A stretch of 64,000 bases of DNA, from assembly GCA_029782335.1 (NCBI GenBank), contig JAKOVA010000245.1, positions 1-64,000 on the forward strand, given 5' to 3'. Below the pieces are notes generated by a model. That model searched no databases. It saw only the letters and a list, made by a program, of their open reading frames with translations, and was not told the DNA's origin. Positions 14,878 to 24,204 of this stretch are shown here, piece after piece. A program made the position numbers and the translations under genes. Source of the stretch: Actinomycetes bacterium (GTDB taxonomy: Bacteria; Actinomycetota; Acidimicrobiia; Acidimicrobiales; Microtrichaceae). The stretch's first letter is position 1; every line of letters starts with the position of its first letter.

Positions 14878-17622
14878 ATGCCGCTCCTGCTCCTGTCCTT
14901 TGCCGTCACCGGTTTCGCGTTGATCGCGGGCGGTCAGCGGCTCGGAGCGAAGTCCTTCGTCGTCGGCGGCGCACCCATGGCCGCCGCGTTTGTCTGGATC
15001 CTGGCGCAACTCGACGACGTGACCTCCAACGTCGTGATACGACGATCGATCGCTTGGGTGGAGCCCCTGGGACTCCGACTCGATCTCCGCCTCGACGGCA
15101 TCTCGGCCACGCTTGCGCTGGTCGTCGCCGGAGTTGGCGTTGCGGTGATGCTGTACGCGGCCTGCTATGTCGGTGCTGAAGAAGCGACACCCGGGCGACT
15201 GGCGGGGCTCATGGTGCTCTTCAGCGGCTCGATGCTCGCGCTCACCATGGCCGACAACGTGTTCCTGCTCTATGTGTGCTGGGAGCTCACCACCATCACT
15301 TCGTACCTCCTGATCGGCAATCGCCACACCGATGCCCGCGCTCGCGGTGCCGCCCTCCATGCACTGCTGATCACCGCCGCCGGCGGCTTCGCTCTGCTCG
15401 CGGGGCTGCTGCTGATCGTCGCCGACAGCGGCGTCGATCGCCTGAGCGTCCTCGCCGCCAATCCACCGACGCATCTGCCGACCGCGGCGATCGTGCTGGT
15501 GCTCGTCGGGGTGTTCACCAAGTCCGCCCAGTATCCGTTCCACTCCTGGCTCCCGGGAGCAATGGCGGCCCCCACTCCCGTGAGTGCGTACCTCCACTCG
15601 GCGACGATGGTGAAGGCGGGCGTGTTCGTCCTCGCACTCCTCGCGCCGATCGCCCACGGCGCCGTTCCCTGGCGTGGAATGGTCGTTGCCGCCGGGCTGT
15701 GCTCGATGCTCTTCGGTGGCCTCCGCGCTCTCCGACAACAGGACATCAAGCTCCTCCTCGCATTCGGAACGGTGAGCCAACTTGGCCTGCTCACCGTGCT
15801 GTTCGGTCTGGGTACCCCCGAGACCGCGACCGCTGGTTGGGTGTTGCTCGTTGCGCACGCGCTGTTCAAGGCGACGCTGTTCATGGTCGTCGGCATCGTC
15901 GACCGGGGCACGGGCACCCGTGATCTCCGGGCGATCCCGCCGCTCCGGAGCGGCTGGCGCGGCGTGGAGGTGGTCGCGGGGATCGCCGTGGCATCGATGG
16001 CCGGCGTACCCCTGACCGCCGGCTTCGCCGCAAAGGAGCTCGCGTTCGACGCGGTGAGCGGGCTCGCGTGGGGCGCTCCCTGGACACTCGTCGGGATCGT
16101 CGCAGGGAGCGCGCTGACCGTCGCCTACTCGGCGCGCTTCTTCTGGGGCACCTTCGTCGCTCCGCGACGTCGGGCACCGGAGGATCCCGGACCGACCGGG
16201 CCCCGCGTCTGGTTTGTCACTCCGCCCACCCTCCTCACCGTCATCGCCGTGGCGTTCGGTCTCGCGCCGGGCGTCGCAGATGGCCTGGCGACCTCGGCGC
16301 TGAGGGTGTTCGGGACGAGCGCTGCGACTGCCCACTTGTCGGCCTGGCACGGCTTCGGACTTCCCCTCGCGCTCTCCGCCGTTGTGCTGGCGGGCGGCTT
16401 GGCGCTCTGGACGCTGCTCCCGCGACTCGAGTCCGCCCTGGAGCGCGGCGGCCGCGTCCCCAACGGCGGGGAGATCTTCCTCGCCGTGCTGCGCGGCGTG
16501 GGTCAACTCGCGACCCGCGTGACGGCGGTTATCCAGAACGGCTCCCTTCCCGTGTACGCGGGCGTGATTCTGCTCACGGCAGCACTCCTTCCCGCGGGTG
16601 CGCTCGTGATTGGCCGGGCGTCCATCGATCTCCCGACGTTCGGTTCCCCCGGTGAGGCGGTCGTCCTTGCGCTGCTCCTCACCGGCGCCTTCGGGGCTGC
16701 GCTCGTCCACCGCCGCTTCGCCGCGGCGCTCTTTCTCAGCGTCGCCGGGTACGCGATGGCGGGGCTCTTCGCCCTCTCGGGCGCGCCTGACCTCGCGCTA
16801 ACCCAGGTAGCGGTCGAAACCCTGTCGACCGTCGTGTTCGTGTTGGTCCTCCGTCGACTCCCCGAGGGGTTCGAACGGCAGGCGAGCGCTCCTCGGCGTA
16901 CCGCGAGCATCCTGATCGCAGCGGCGGTCGGAGCGACCGTCTTTGCGTTCGCCGTGATCGCCGCAGGGTTCGACCACGACACGGCGGCATCGGATCAGAT
17001 GGTCGAGCAGGCGGTGCCCGTTGGGCACGGACACAACGTTGTCAACGTGACACTCGTCGATTTCCGCGGATTCGACACGCTGGGGGAGATCTCGGTGCTG
17101 GTCGCAGCCTCGATCGGCGCGGTCGCCCTTGCCCGGGCGACCCGGCGCGCGCCGGCCGCACCGGTTCGCGAGCCGATGGCGAGCAGCGTCGCTCGGCTCG
17201 CGTTCATCGACGTCGCCGCGCGGGTCGCGTTCCCTGCCGTGCTGCTCATGTCGCTGTGGCTGCTGTTCGCGGGCCACGACTACCCCGGCGGCGGCTTCGT
17301 CGGGGGACTCCTCGCGGGAGCTGCGATCGCCATCCGCTACATCGCTGGCGGGATCCAAGAGGTGCGACAGCGCTCGCGTCTGAAGCCCTGGACCGTCCTG
17401 GGGACGGGCCTGTTCCTTGCCGCGGCCACGGCGGCTGCCCCGCTCCTCGCAGGGCGATCAGTCCTCGAGGTCGCGTCGACCAGCGTTTCGTTGCCGGTCC
17501 TTGGCGAGGTCGAGCTCAGCTCCGCGCTGGTCTTCGACATCGGCGTGTACTTCGCAGTCGTGGGGATGGTCCTCATGGCGTTCGAAGCTTTCGGTGACAC
17601 GCCCCAGGAGCGAGCGCTATGA
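14878..17622 (+). CDS. mrpA: Mrp/Mnh Na+/H+ antiporter subunit A with fused MnhB domain
   Basis: This encodes 914 residues and some 20 membrane segments. The NuoL-like core has the conserved Glu in CWELTTITSYLLIG and Lys in FTKSAQYPFHSWLPGAMAAP, both on the proton path in this family. After about residue 600 come the MrpA extension and, near residues 775-900, an MrpB domain (VAFPAVLLMSLWLLFAGHDY, then GGGFVGGLLAGAAIAIRYIA). The A-B fusion explains why no separate mrpB is present. ATG 14878 directly precedes the first membrane segment. It is the first gene of mrpACDEFG, and the upstream 212 bp likely holds the operon promoter. Confidence 0.95.
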   Translation: MPLLLLSFAVTGFALIAGGQRLGAKSFVVGGAPMAAAFVWILAQLDDVTSNVVIRRSIAWVEPLGLRLDLRLDGISATLALVVAGVGVAVMLYAACYVGAEEATPGRLAGLMVLFSGSMLALTMADNVFLLYVCWELTTITSYLLIGNRHTDARARGAALHALLITAAGGFALLAGLLLIVADSGVDRLSVLAANPPTHLPTAAIVLVLVGVFTKSAQYPFHSWLPGAMAAPTPVSAYLHSATMVKAGVFVLALLAPIAHGAVPWRGMVVAAGLCSMLFGGLRALRQQDIKLLLAFGTVSQLGLLTVLFGLGTPETATAGWVLLVAHALFKATLFMVVGIVDRGTGTRDLRAIPPLRSGWRGVEVVAGIAVASMAGVPLTAGFAAKELAFDAVSGLAWGAPWTLVGIVAGSALTVAYSARFFWGTFVAPRRRAPEDPGPTGPRVWFVTPPTLLTVIAVAFGLAPGVADGLATSALRVFGTSAATAHLSAWHGFGLPLALSAVVLAGGLALWTLLPRLESALERGGRVPNGGEIFLAVLRGVGQLATRVTAVIQNGSLPVYAGVILLTAALLPAGALVIGRASIDLPTFGSPGEAVVLALLLTGAFGAALVHRRFAAALFLSVAGYAMAGLFALSGAPDLALTQVAVETLSTVVFVLVLRRLPEGFERQASAPRRTASILIAAAVGATVFAFAVIAAGFDHDTAASDQMVEQAVPVGHGHNVVNVTLVDFRGFDTLGEISVLVAASIGAVALARATRRAPAAPVREPMASSVARLAFIDVAARVAFPAVLLMSLWLLFAGHDYPGGGFVGGLLAGAAIAIRYIAGGIQEVRQRSRLKPWTVLGTGLFLAAATAAAPLLAGRSVLEVASTSVSLPVLGEVELSSALVFDIGVYFAVVGMVLMAFEAFGDTPQERAL

Positions 17623-18023
17623 CCGTCCTGCTCGCCGCCGCTGCGGCGACTCTGTTCGCGATCGGCACCTACCTGCTGCTCCAGCGCAAACTCAGCCGAA
17701 TCATCATCGGCCTCGGCCTGCTCACCCACGGTGCGAACATTCTGCTGATCTCTGCCGGGGTGCGGGGTGAGCCGCCCATCATCGAGGGTGCCGAGACCTC
17801 CTCGTTCGCCGACCCGCTCCCTCAAGCGCTCGCGCTGACCGCGATCGTCATCACCTTTGGCGTCACGACGTTGTTGTTGGCGCTCGCGTTTCGCAGTTGG
17901 TTGCTCACCGATGACGATGAGGTGCAGGACGATCTTGCGGATCGCCACGTCGCGGGCCACGACGCAACCCGCGACGAAACCGAGGATCAACAGGAGTTGA
18001 TCGCTTGGGAGGAACGGCGGTGA
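17619..18023 (+). CDS. mrpC: Mrp antiporter subunit C
   Basis: This encodes 134 residues, a NuoK-like protein with three membrane segments: GTYLLLQRKLSRIIIGLGLL, then THGANILLISAG, then DPLPQALALTAIVITFGVTT. The conserved DPLPQALALTAIVI is diagnostic for MrpC. It overlaps mrpA by 4 bp. The C-terminal 35 residues are acidic and unlike typical MrpC. Confidence 0.95.
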   Translation: MTVLLAAAAATLFAIGTYLLLQRKLSRIIIGLGLLTHGANILLISAGVRGEPPIIEGAETSSFADPLPQALALTAIVITFGVTTLLLALAFRSWLLTDDDEVQDDLADRHVAGHDATRDETEDQQELIAWEERR

Positions 18024-19513
18024 GGTGGTTGCTGCCGGTCCCGATCGTCCTCCCGCTCCTGGGTGCCGGTCTGACGGTCTTGGTGGGTCGAGCGCGGGCC
18101 GTCCAACGATCAGTTGGTCTCGTGACGCTCACGCTCAGCACCATCGCCGCCGTCGCGCTGCTGATCTCCGTCGACCGTGACACAACCCTGCTCGACACAG
18201 CCGGCGGCCACCACGCTCGAATGGGCATCGTCCTCGTCGCCGACCGTTTCGCGTCGGTGCTCCTCGTTGTCGCCGAGGTCGCACTGCTCGCCGTGCTCGT
18301 CTACGCCATCGGCGAGCCTGGCGCCGAACGGAAGCACGTGGGGTTCCAGTCCGCGTACCTGATTCTCTCCGCCGGGGTCGCGGGCTCGCTGCTCACCGGT
18401 GACCTCTTCAGCCTCTTCGTCTCTTTCGAGATGATGCTCACCGCCAGCTACGTCCTGCTGACCCTCGGCGGCCAGCGCGAACAGGTTCGTGCCGGAATGA
18501 CCTACATCATCGTGAGCCTGATCGCGTCGACGCTGTTCGTCACTGCGCTCGCGTTGCTGTACTCCGCGACCGGAACGGTCAACATGGCCGACCTTGCCGG
18601 CCGCATCGGCACCTTGCCGCACGGGACCCGCACCGCGTTCGCCGTCCTCCTGATCGTGGTGTTCGGGATCAAGGCGGCGATCTTTCCGCTGTTCTTCTGG
18701 CTTCCCGACAGCTACCCGACCGCGCCGTCGCCCATCACCGCGGTCTTCGCCGGACTCCTGACGAAAATCGGCGTCTACGCGATGGTCCGGACACAACTCC
18801 TGCTGTTCCCCGCGGACTCTCGCCCGGTCACCCTGTTGTTGGTTCTGGCTGCGCTGACCATGGTCGTCGGTGTCCTCGGCGCCATCGCACAGGACGACAT
18901 TCGCCGACTCCTCTCGTTCACCATCGTGAGCCAGATCGGCTTCATGGTGATGGGTCTCGGCTTCTTCACGCGTGCCGCCATCGCCGCGCTCATCTTCTCG
19001 ATGGTGCATCACATCATCGTGAAGACCTCGCTCTTCCTCGTCGCCGGGATGGTCGAGGAGGTGGGGGGCGACAACCGGCTCTCGCGGCTCGGCGGGTTGG
19101 TTCGCCGCGCACCCTTCCTGTCGGCCCTGTTCCTGCTCGCCGCCCTCAGCCTCGCCGGCGTTCCACCCTTCTCGGGATTCATCTCGAAGCTGTCGTTGCT
19201 CGAAGCCGGAATCGCGCAGCGTCAATACGCCATGGTCACGATCGCGCTCGTGGTCGGGTTGCTGACCCTCTTCGCCATGGCCCAAGTCTGGACGAGCGCG
19301 TTCTGGAGCAGGGGAGAGGCGACCCCGGCCACGGCGAGCGGACCGTCGGTCGCCCCGAACGCACCGCGGGCGATGCTGCTGCCGACCGCTGCCCTCGTCG
19401 CCGTCAGCCTCTCGATTGCGCTGGCGGCCGGTCCGATCTACCGATTCTGCGAACGCGCAGCGACCGACCTCCTCGACCGTGGCTCGCTGGTGACTCGGGT
19501 GCTGGAGCGATGA
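18020..19513 (+). CDS. mrpD: Mrp antiporter subunit D
   Basis: This encodes 497 residues, a NuoM/N-like protein with about 14 membrane segments. The GTG at 18020 follows GGGAGGA and overlaps the mrpC stop. Conserved Glu is in FVSFEMMLTASYVLL and Lys in GIKAAIFPLFFWLPDSYPTA; LLTKIGVYAMVR and DDIRRLLSFTIVSQIGFM are further family motifs. With MrpA it forms the ion-translocating part of the complex. Confidence 0.96.
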   Translation: MRWLLPVPIVLPLLGAGLTVLVGRARAVQRSVGLVTLTLSTIAAVALLISVDRDTTLLDTAGGHHARMGIVLVADRFASVLLVVAEVALLAVLVYAIGEPGAERKHVGFQSAYLILSAGVAGSLLTGDLFSLFVSFEMMLTASYVLLTLGGQREQVRAGMTYIIVSLIASTLFVTALALLYSATGTVNMADLAGRIGTLPHGTRTAFAVLLIVVFGIKAAIFPLFFWLPDSYPTAPSPITAVFAGLLTKIGVYAMVRTQLLLFPADSRPVTLLLVLAALTMVVGVLGAIAQDDIRRLLSFTIVSQIGFMVMGLGFFTRAAIAALIFSMVHHIIVKTSLFLVAGMVEEVGGDNRLSRLGGLVRRAPFLSALFLLAALSLAGVPPFSGFISKLSLLEAGIAQRQYAMVTIALVVGLLTLFAMAQVWTSAFWSRGEATPATASGPSVAPNAPRAMLLPTAALVAVSLSIALAAGPIYRFCERAATDLLDRGSLVTRVLER

Positions 19514-20022
19514 GATCGGCCGGGCAACTCGTCATGCTCACCCTTCTGTGGATGTTCGCCTGGGGTGCCTTCACACCGGCCAGCGCCCTCAGTGGCCTTG
19601 CGGTTTCGGCGGCGCTCCTCGCGCTCTTCCCACCGGGGCCCACGCAACGCGTCCGGCTTCGACCCTTCGGCGCAGTTCGCCTCGTGGGTTACGTCGTGGT
19701 TCAACTCCTGTCGTCGAACCTCGTCGTGGCGCGACAGATCCTCCAGCCCCGCCCGTCGCTCCGCCAAGGTGTCGTTGCACACCGGCTCTCGGTGCCCGGT
19801 GCCGAAGTCGTGACGGTGATGACGACGATCATCGCGTTGAGCCCCGGGACGATGGTCGTCGACGCAAATGCTGACTCGACGACCATCCACGTCCACGTGC
19901 TCAACCTCGTCGATGTCGAGGGTGCCCGGCGGTCGCTGCAACGGCTCGAACGGCTCGTCGTTGCCGCGCTCGGCGCCGACCGCACCACCGAGACCGATCA
20001 TTCGCTCCGGGAGGATCAATGA
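19510..20022 (+). CDS. mrpE: Mrp antiporter subunit E
   Basis: This encodes 170 residues. Two N-terminal membrane segments are followed by a cytoplasmic domain with VVARQILQPRPSLRQGVV, the family TIIALSPGTMVVDAN segment, and IHVHVLNLVD near the end. MrpE is needed for full antiport in several species. It overlaps both mrpD and mrpF by 4 bp. Confidence 0.95.
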   Translation: MRSAGQLVMLTLLWMFAWGAFTPASALSGLAVSAALLALFPPGPTQRVRLRPFGAVRLVGYVVVQLLSSNLVVARQILQPRPSLRQGVVAHRLSVPGAEVVTVMTTIIALSPGTMVVDANADSTTIHVHVLNLVDVEGARRSLQRLERLVVAALGADRTTETDHSLREDQ

Positions 20023-20276
20023 CCCAGGCAACGCTCATCATCCTCACGATCTCGGGGGTGCTGTTCGTCTGTCGACTCATCGCGGGCCCGACCCTCGCGG
20101 ATCGCGTCGTCGCCGTGAACGGCATCGTGTTGGTCGGAATGGGCGCCGTTGCGGCAGCGGCGGTGCGCACCGGCAACGGTGCGTTCCTCCCGACGCTGGT
20201 CGCGGTCACCCTCGTCGGGCCGATCAGCACGGGCATGATCGCCCGTTTCATCGAAGGCCGTGAAGGCAATGGGTGA
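20019..20276 (+). CDS. mrpF: Mrp antiporter subunit F
   Basis: This encodes 85 residues and three membrane segments. CRLIAGPTLADRVVAVNGI is the MrpF signature (R-x-x-x-G-P-x-x-x-D-R). It overlaps mrpE by 4 bp and mrpG by 8 bp. Confidence 0.95.
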   Translation: MTQATLIILTISGVLFVCRLIAGPTLADRVVAVNGIVLVGMGAVAAAAVRTGNGAFLPTLVAVTLVGPISTGMIARFIEGREGNG

Positions 20277-20583
20277 GGCCCTCGCCCTCGGTGGCGCGGT
20301 GCTCGTGCTTCTCTCGGCCGTCGGCGTCGCGCGCTTCGACAACGTCCTCGCTCGACTGCATGCTCTCGCGAAAGCGTCCACCCTCGGCGTGCTGCTGATT
20401 CTCGGCGGCGCGGCAATCAGCCTCCGCCAACTGAACGACGTCACGTCGGTGCTGCTCGCATGCGTCCTGCATGTATTGGTCTCGCCACCCGCAGCGAACA
20501 TGCTGTCCCGCGCGACCTATCTCATCACCGCGATGCCTGACGGCGCGCTCGACGAGCACCGCGACGGTGCCGTCGATCGCTGA
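20269..20583 (+). CDS. mrpG: Mrp antiporter subunit G
   Basis: This encodes 104 residues and three membrane segments. RFDNVLARLHALAKASTLGV is the MrpG signature (F-D-x-x-x-R-x-H-A). ATG 20269 was chosen; an in-frame GTG at 20260 is possible. It is the last gene of the operon. The 120 bp after it contain direct TCGGCGCTA repeats but no clear terminator. Confidence 0.93.
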   Translation: MGEALALGGAVLVLLSAVGVARFDNVLARLHALAKASTLGVLLILGGAAISLRQLNDVTSVLLACVLHVLVSPPAANMLSRATYLITAMPDGALDEHRDGAVDR

Positions 20584-20703
20584 GCTCCGGTCTCGACGGA
20601 ACCCGCTGTCGCTCCCGCGGCGGCTCCGCAGGCGGATGCCTGAAGCGTCGTCGGCGCTAGCGTCCTCGGCGCTACCTTCCGCGGTGGGTACAGGGGGTTT
20701 CAG

Positions 20704-21639
20704 ATGAGTTACGCACACGGACATCCGCAGGGGCCGTACGGCTTTGGCGCGCCTGGCAACAAGTGGCACCCCGAGTACAACCAGCAGGGAGGAGACGATT
20801 CCGCCTTCTGGGTTGCCGCCGCCGTGATCACGTCCCCCGTGTGGATCTTCGCGTTTGGCATCGCTGCCCTCATGACGCTGATGTTCCTGGTCGCACTTCC
20901 GCTCGGCGGAGCGATTCTCCTGGGCAAGGGAGCGGTCAACGCCGCGGAATCCATCGGCACCGTGCGTTGGATCGGGGTGCTCATCCTCCTCGCCAGCGCG
21001 CCGGTAGCCGTGATCCTGGTGAGACACTGGGCTCGCCTCCGCAACGCCGAGGCTTCGAGCGACGGCAGGGCCTTCCCGGTCAGCGGTTCGGCCGGGTACT
21101 CACCGTTCGCTCCGGCGGGTCTCCTCCAGCGCCGGTGCGTCGCCTGGCTCATGGATCTGGGGATGCTCGCCGCACTGGCGATCGCGGTGTTTGCGCCCCT
21201 GTACATCTCGATGTCGACCGTCGACGCTTCCGGCGCCATCGACTGCGACGCCGAGGTGGTGTTCGACCGCGATGGGAACCGCCTGGACGATGGGCTCTGC
21301 ACGAATCTCGACGATGGGACCGTCCGCTACATGCCGGCGAACAAGGTCGGGGAGTTCTGGGTCACGACGGGGTCGCTCACGGCACTCTTCGTTGTGCTTC
21401 ACCTCGTGGTGCTCCAAGGAATCACGGGGGCAACCCTCGGGAAACGACTCGCCAGGCTGCGGGTCGTCAGGATCGACACCTCCGAACCGCCGGGTCTGTT
21501 ACGTGCGGCGCTCCGAACGCTGACGCTCTTCACGGTTGATCAGTGCGGCTTGCTGGGCCTGCTGATCGCCAGGTTCACAAAGCGCCGCCAGAGGATCGGT
21601 GATTTCCTCGCCCGCACAGTGGTGATCTCCGCGACATAG
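20704..21639 (+). CDS. RDD-family membrane protein with extra N-terminal membrane segments
   Basis: This encodes 311 residues, preceded by CAGGGGG. Residues 1-35 are Gly/Pro/His-rich and soluble; two membrane segments follow (about 37-100). From about residue 138 there is an RDD domain: LLQRRCVAWLMDLGMLAAL, a later GITGATLGKRLARLRVVR, and TKRRQRIGDFLARTVVI at the end. Within the domain a loop with DRDGNRLDDGLC resembles a short Asp-rich calcium-type loop. RDD proteins are often small transporters or membrane anchors; the substrate is unknown. Confidence 0.85.
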   Translation: MSYAHGHPQGPYGFGAPGNKWHPEYNQQGGDDSAFWVAAAVITSPVWIFAFGIAALMTLMFLVALPLGGAILLGKGAVNAAESIGTVRWIGVLILLASAPVAVILVRHWARLRNAEASSDGRAFPVSGSAGYSPFAPAGLLQRRCVAWLMDLGMLAALAIAVFAPLYISMSTVDASGAIDCDAEVVFDRDGNRLDDGLCTNLDDGTVRYMPANKVGEFWVTTGSLTALFVVLHLVVLQGITGATLGKRLARLRVVRIDTSEPPGLLRAALRTLTLFTVDQCGLLGLLIARFTKRRQRIGDFLARTVVISAT

Positions 21640-21658
21640 TGCGAACTCGGAGTGAGCC

Positions 21659-22750
21659 TCAGGGGCGATAGAGCGACACGACGCCCTGAGCGAAGCGGAG
21701 GTACGCGTCGCTCGATTCCTTCAGGTGGATCGGGTCCTGCAGGTGTGCCGCGTCGGGGATGAAGGCCGTCAGGCTGCCGAAGTTCGAAGCGTTGGGCGCA
21801 AAGACCTGGCCGGGATGCGCAGCAGCGAGACGTGCGTAGACCGTCCGGAGTCCGGCCTTGCTGCTCGAGAGATCGGTGGTGGCCATCGAACCGTTGAGGA
21901 TGGTGTCGACCTCGTTTGCGGTCACGTTGGGCGTAAACGGGAAGCGCGGGCGCCAATACGCGTCGAGCGCCGTCTTTGCCCCAACCGCCATGGTGGCGTT
22001 CACCCGTGCGTATCCCGACAGCACGATGTCGGCGTCCGGACGTTCCGCGAGGATCCGCTGAATCAGCGTCTCGATATTCGACTCGGCCCGCTGCAACGCC
22101 ACCTCACGAGGCAACGTTCCCGTCGTACGACGAAGATCGAGGATCTTGCTGAGCTCGAAGACGATGTCGTTGCCGCCCAGGCTGAGATAGACGACGGGCT
22201 GCTGTGGCGATGCGGCGATCTCGGCCAAGAGCGGCGTCACCAGGTCGGGGGTGGGTGTGGTTTTCGGCAGATGCATGCAGCCGAGCGCGTACATGTCGGC
22301 GACCGTCTCGTTTCCCGTCACACCATCCGCATCGAGGTAGACGTACGGGTCACATGGGCGACCTGACGCCCAGTTTGTGGTCGTCGACCCGCCGACGCCC
22401 CACGACTGCACCTCGCTCACCGCGAACCGGTGCTGGCCGGCGTCGTCGAGTGCGCCCGAGAAGGCCGCTCGCACCGAGTCGGTTCCCGCGACGAAGTGCC
22501 ATGACCCGAGCGGGGGAGGGGTGAGCACATGGCCGAGGATCCCCGTTCCGTTGCCTGCCTGTTGCGCCCAGCTGTCCCCCACGACAAAGACCTGGACCGA
22601 GCGGGTGCCCGCCGCAGGAACGGGGACAAGGGCAGGAGGCGGCCACGACGGGGTCGCTGTCGAGACCGGTGTTGGCTCGCATGCGACGGCGAGCGGGAGC
22701 AGCAGCGCTGCGAACAACATCAGGTGGCGACGAAACAGCATGTAGGACAT
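21659..22750 (-). CDS. Secreted SGNH-family hydrolase lipoprotein
   Basis: This encodes 363 residues. The signal peptide ends in a lipobox LAVAC (Cys24). The SGNH blocks are visible: VVGDSWAQQAG (Ser60), a central GVGG, LSLGGNDIVFE, and DAAHLQDPIHLKESSDAYL with the catalytic Asp/His. It is an esterase or lipase anchored outside the membrane. It is convergent with the RDD gene and divergent from the 75-residue gene. Confidence 0.87.
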   Translation of the reverse strand: MSYMLFRRHLMLFAALLLPLAVACEPTPVSTATPSWPPPALVPVPAAGTRSVQVFVVGDSWAQQAGNGTGILGHVLTPPPLGSWHFVAGTDSVRAAFSGALDDAGQHRFAVSEVQSWGVGGSTTTNWASGRPCDPYVYLDADGVTGNETVADMYALGCMHLPKTTPTPDLVTPLLAEIAASPQQPVVYLSLGGNDIVFELSKILDLRRTTGTLPREVALQRAESNIETLIQRILAERPDADIVLSGYARVNATMAVGAKTALDAYWRPRFPFTPNVTANEVDTILNGSMATTDLSSSKAGLRTVYARLAAAHPGQVFAPNASNFGSLTAFIPDAAHLQDPIHLKESSDAYLRFAQGVVSLYRP

Positions 22751-22845
22751 GGTCGGCGATGGGCACCCTCATTGCCAATCCGACGCGATGCGCCGCGCCG
22801 ACCTACCGTCGGGAGGAACCGACACACACGAAAGGTGCGAATTCC

Positions 22846-23073
22846 ATGGCTGATGACTGGTTGACGACCCTGATCACCGCAACGCCCCAGGAGGGTTTCG
22901 AACTGGCGATCACCCTCAGCCGCCGAGGCGTGAAGTACACCCAGCCCGACACTGATGTCCTGCACCAGTTGCGGCCCGACTATGCCAACTCGGCGGACTC
23001 GCTCACCGCCGCGTCGCAGGTCGTGGCAACCAACTTCCAAACGGTCGCCGCTGCCAACAACTACTGGCGCTGA
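22846..23073 (+). CDS. Unknown 75-residue protein before an ABC exporter
   Basis: The ATG at 22846 has GAAAGG about ten bases upstream. The product begins MADDWLTTLITATPQEGFEL and ends FQTVAAANNYWR. It has no signal peptide or membrane segment and no family I recognise. A strong hairpin follows 7 bases after the stop, then a DrrAB-type exporter 120 bp downstream. It could be an abundant small regulator or a precursor handled by the exporter, but neither is shown. Confidence 0.6.
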   Translation: MADDWLTTLITATPQEGFELAITLSRRGVKYTQPDTDVLHQLRPDYANSADSLTAASQVVATNFQTVAAANNYWR

Positions 23074-23080
23074 TCACCCT

Positions 23081-23112
23081 CGTTCGGGTCCGCGCCCTCG
23101 CGGACCCGAACG
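23081..23112 (+). terminator. Strong hairpin without T-tract between the 75-residue gene and the ABC exporter
   Basis: CGTTCGGGTCCGCG (23081-23094) pairs perfectly with CGCGGACCCGAACG (23099-23112) around CCCT, a 14-bp stem. No run of T follows (ACAAGGATTG), so it may be a partial terminator or an mRNA-stabilising stem that lowers expression of the exporter relative to the small gene. Confidence 0.75.
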
Positions 23113-23194
23113 ACAAGGATTGACACCTCGCAGCGTTCCCCGGTGACCTCGGGTGTGCACGGCGACACACCGTTCCGTCAGGCGAAAGGCCCCC

Positions 23195-24172
23195 ATGTCA
23201 CCGATCATCGAGGCGCATGACCTCCGCAAGCACTACGGCGACGTCCACGCGCTCGACGGCCTCAACCTCGTTGCGCACTCGGGACACGTCACGGCGCTGC
23301 TCGGTCCCAACGGCGCCGGAAAGACAACGTTCGTGAACGCCGTCGCAACCCTCCTTCGGCCCACGTCGGGCACCCTTCGCGTCGCAGGGATCGACGCGCT
23401 CGCGCAACCGAAGCAGGTGCGCCGGATCATCGGCCTCGCCGGGCAGTACGCGTCCGTCGAGCCGACGATGACCGGCACCGAGAACCTGGTGATGGTGGCC
23501 CGCCTCTTCGGCCTCGACGCAGCCGCTGCCAAACGCGGGGCCGCCGAGGTGCTCGAACAACTCGGCCTCACCGATGCGGGTGACCGCCTCGTGCGGGAGT
23601 ACTCCGGCGGGATGCGTCGACGGCTCGACCTTGGCGCGAGCCTCGTCGGCCGCCCCCAACTGTTGCTACTGGACGAGCCGACCACGGGTCTCGACCCGCG
23701 GAGCCGCATGGAACTGTGGGACGCCATCCGAGGACTCGTCGACAGCGGTACCGACGTGCTGCTCACCACCCAGTACCTCGAAGAGGCCGACCAACTCGCA
23801 CGCGACGTCGTGATCGTCGACCACGGCCGAGTCATTGCCGCCGGCACGCCCGATGAGCTGAAGGGACAGGCCGGCCGCGACGTCATCGAGATCCGACCCC
23901 ACACCGCCACCGACCTGGCAGCGGTGCAGGACGTCCTGCGGGCGGTCGGCGTCGAAGAGCCTCGTGTCGCCGCCGACCTGCACCGCGTGTCGACCCCCGT
24001 GGATCGCGGGGCGACCGACCTCGCCACCGTCGTCCGTCTCCTCGACGAGCGCTCGCTCGCCGTCGACGACGTGGGTCTCCGACGCCCCACCCTCGACGAG
24101 GTCTTCCTGACGCTCACCGGAGCCCCGATCGACGGCGACGCCGCCGACACCACGTCCGCGTCGCTCGCCTGA
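23195..24172 (+). CDS. ABC exporter ATPase, DrrA (daunorubicin resistance) type
   Basis: This encodes 325 residues. Walker A is GPNGAGKTT, the signature YSGGMRRRLDLG, and Walker B LLLLDEPTTGLDPRSR, followed by the H-loop region TTQYLEEADQL. The C-terminal 90 residues match the DrrA extension (RDVIEIRPHTATDLAAVQDV, RRPTLDEVFLTLTG). ATG 23195 lies 8 bases after a GAAAGG; the upstream in-frame start is rejected for lack of homology. It pairs with the permease downstream to export a hydrophobic drug, lipid or peptide. Confidence 0.93.
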   Translation: MSPIIEAHDLRKHYGDVHALDGLNLVAHSGHVTALLGPNGAGKTTFVNAVATLLRPTSGTLRVAGIDALAQPKQVRRIIGLAGQYASVEPTMTGTENLVMVARLFGLDAAAAKRGAAEVLEQLGLTDAGDRLVREYSGGMRRRLDLGASLVGRPQLLLLDEPTTGLDPRSRMELWDAIRGLVDSGTDVLLTTQYLEEADQLARDVVIVDHGRVIAAGTPDELKGQAGRDVIEIRPHTATDLAAVQDVLRAVGVEEPRVAADLHRVSTPVDRGATDLATVVRLLDERSLAVDDVGLRRPTLDEVFLTLTGAPIDGDAADTTSASLA

Positions 24173-24204
24173 GCGCCCACCCACCGCAACCACGAGAGAC
24201 CACG

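Noticed and set aside
14722-16710. A minus-strand open frame of 662 codons
   Set aside because: It is antisense to mrpA and rich in Arg, Gly, His and Glu with no domain; mrpA is the real gene.
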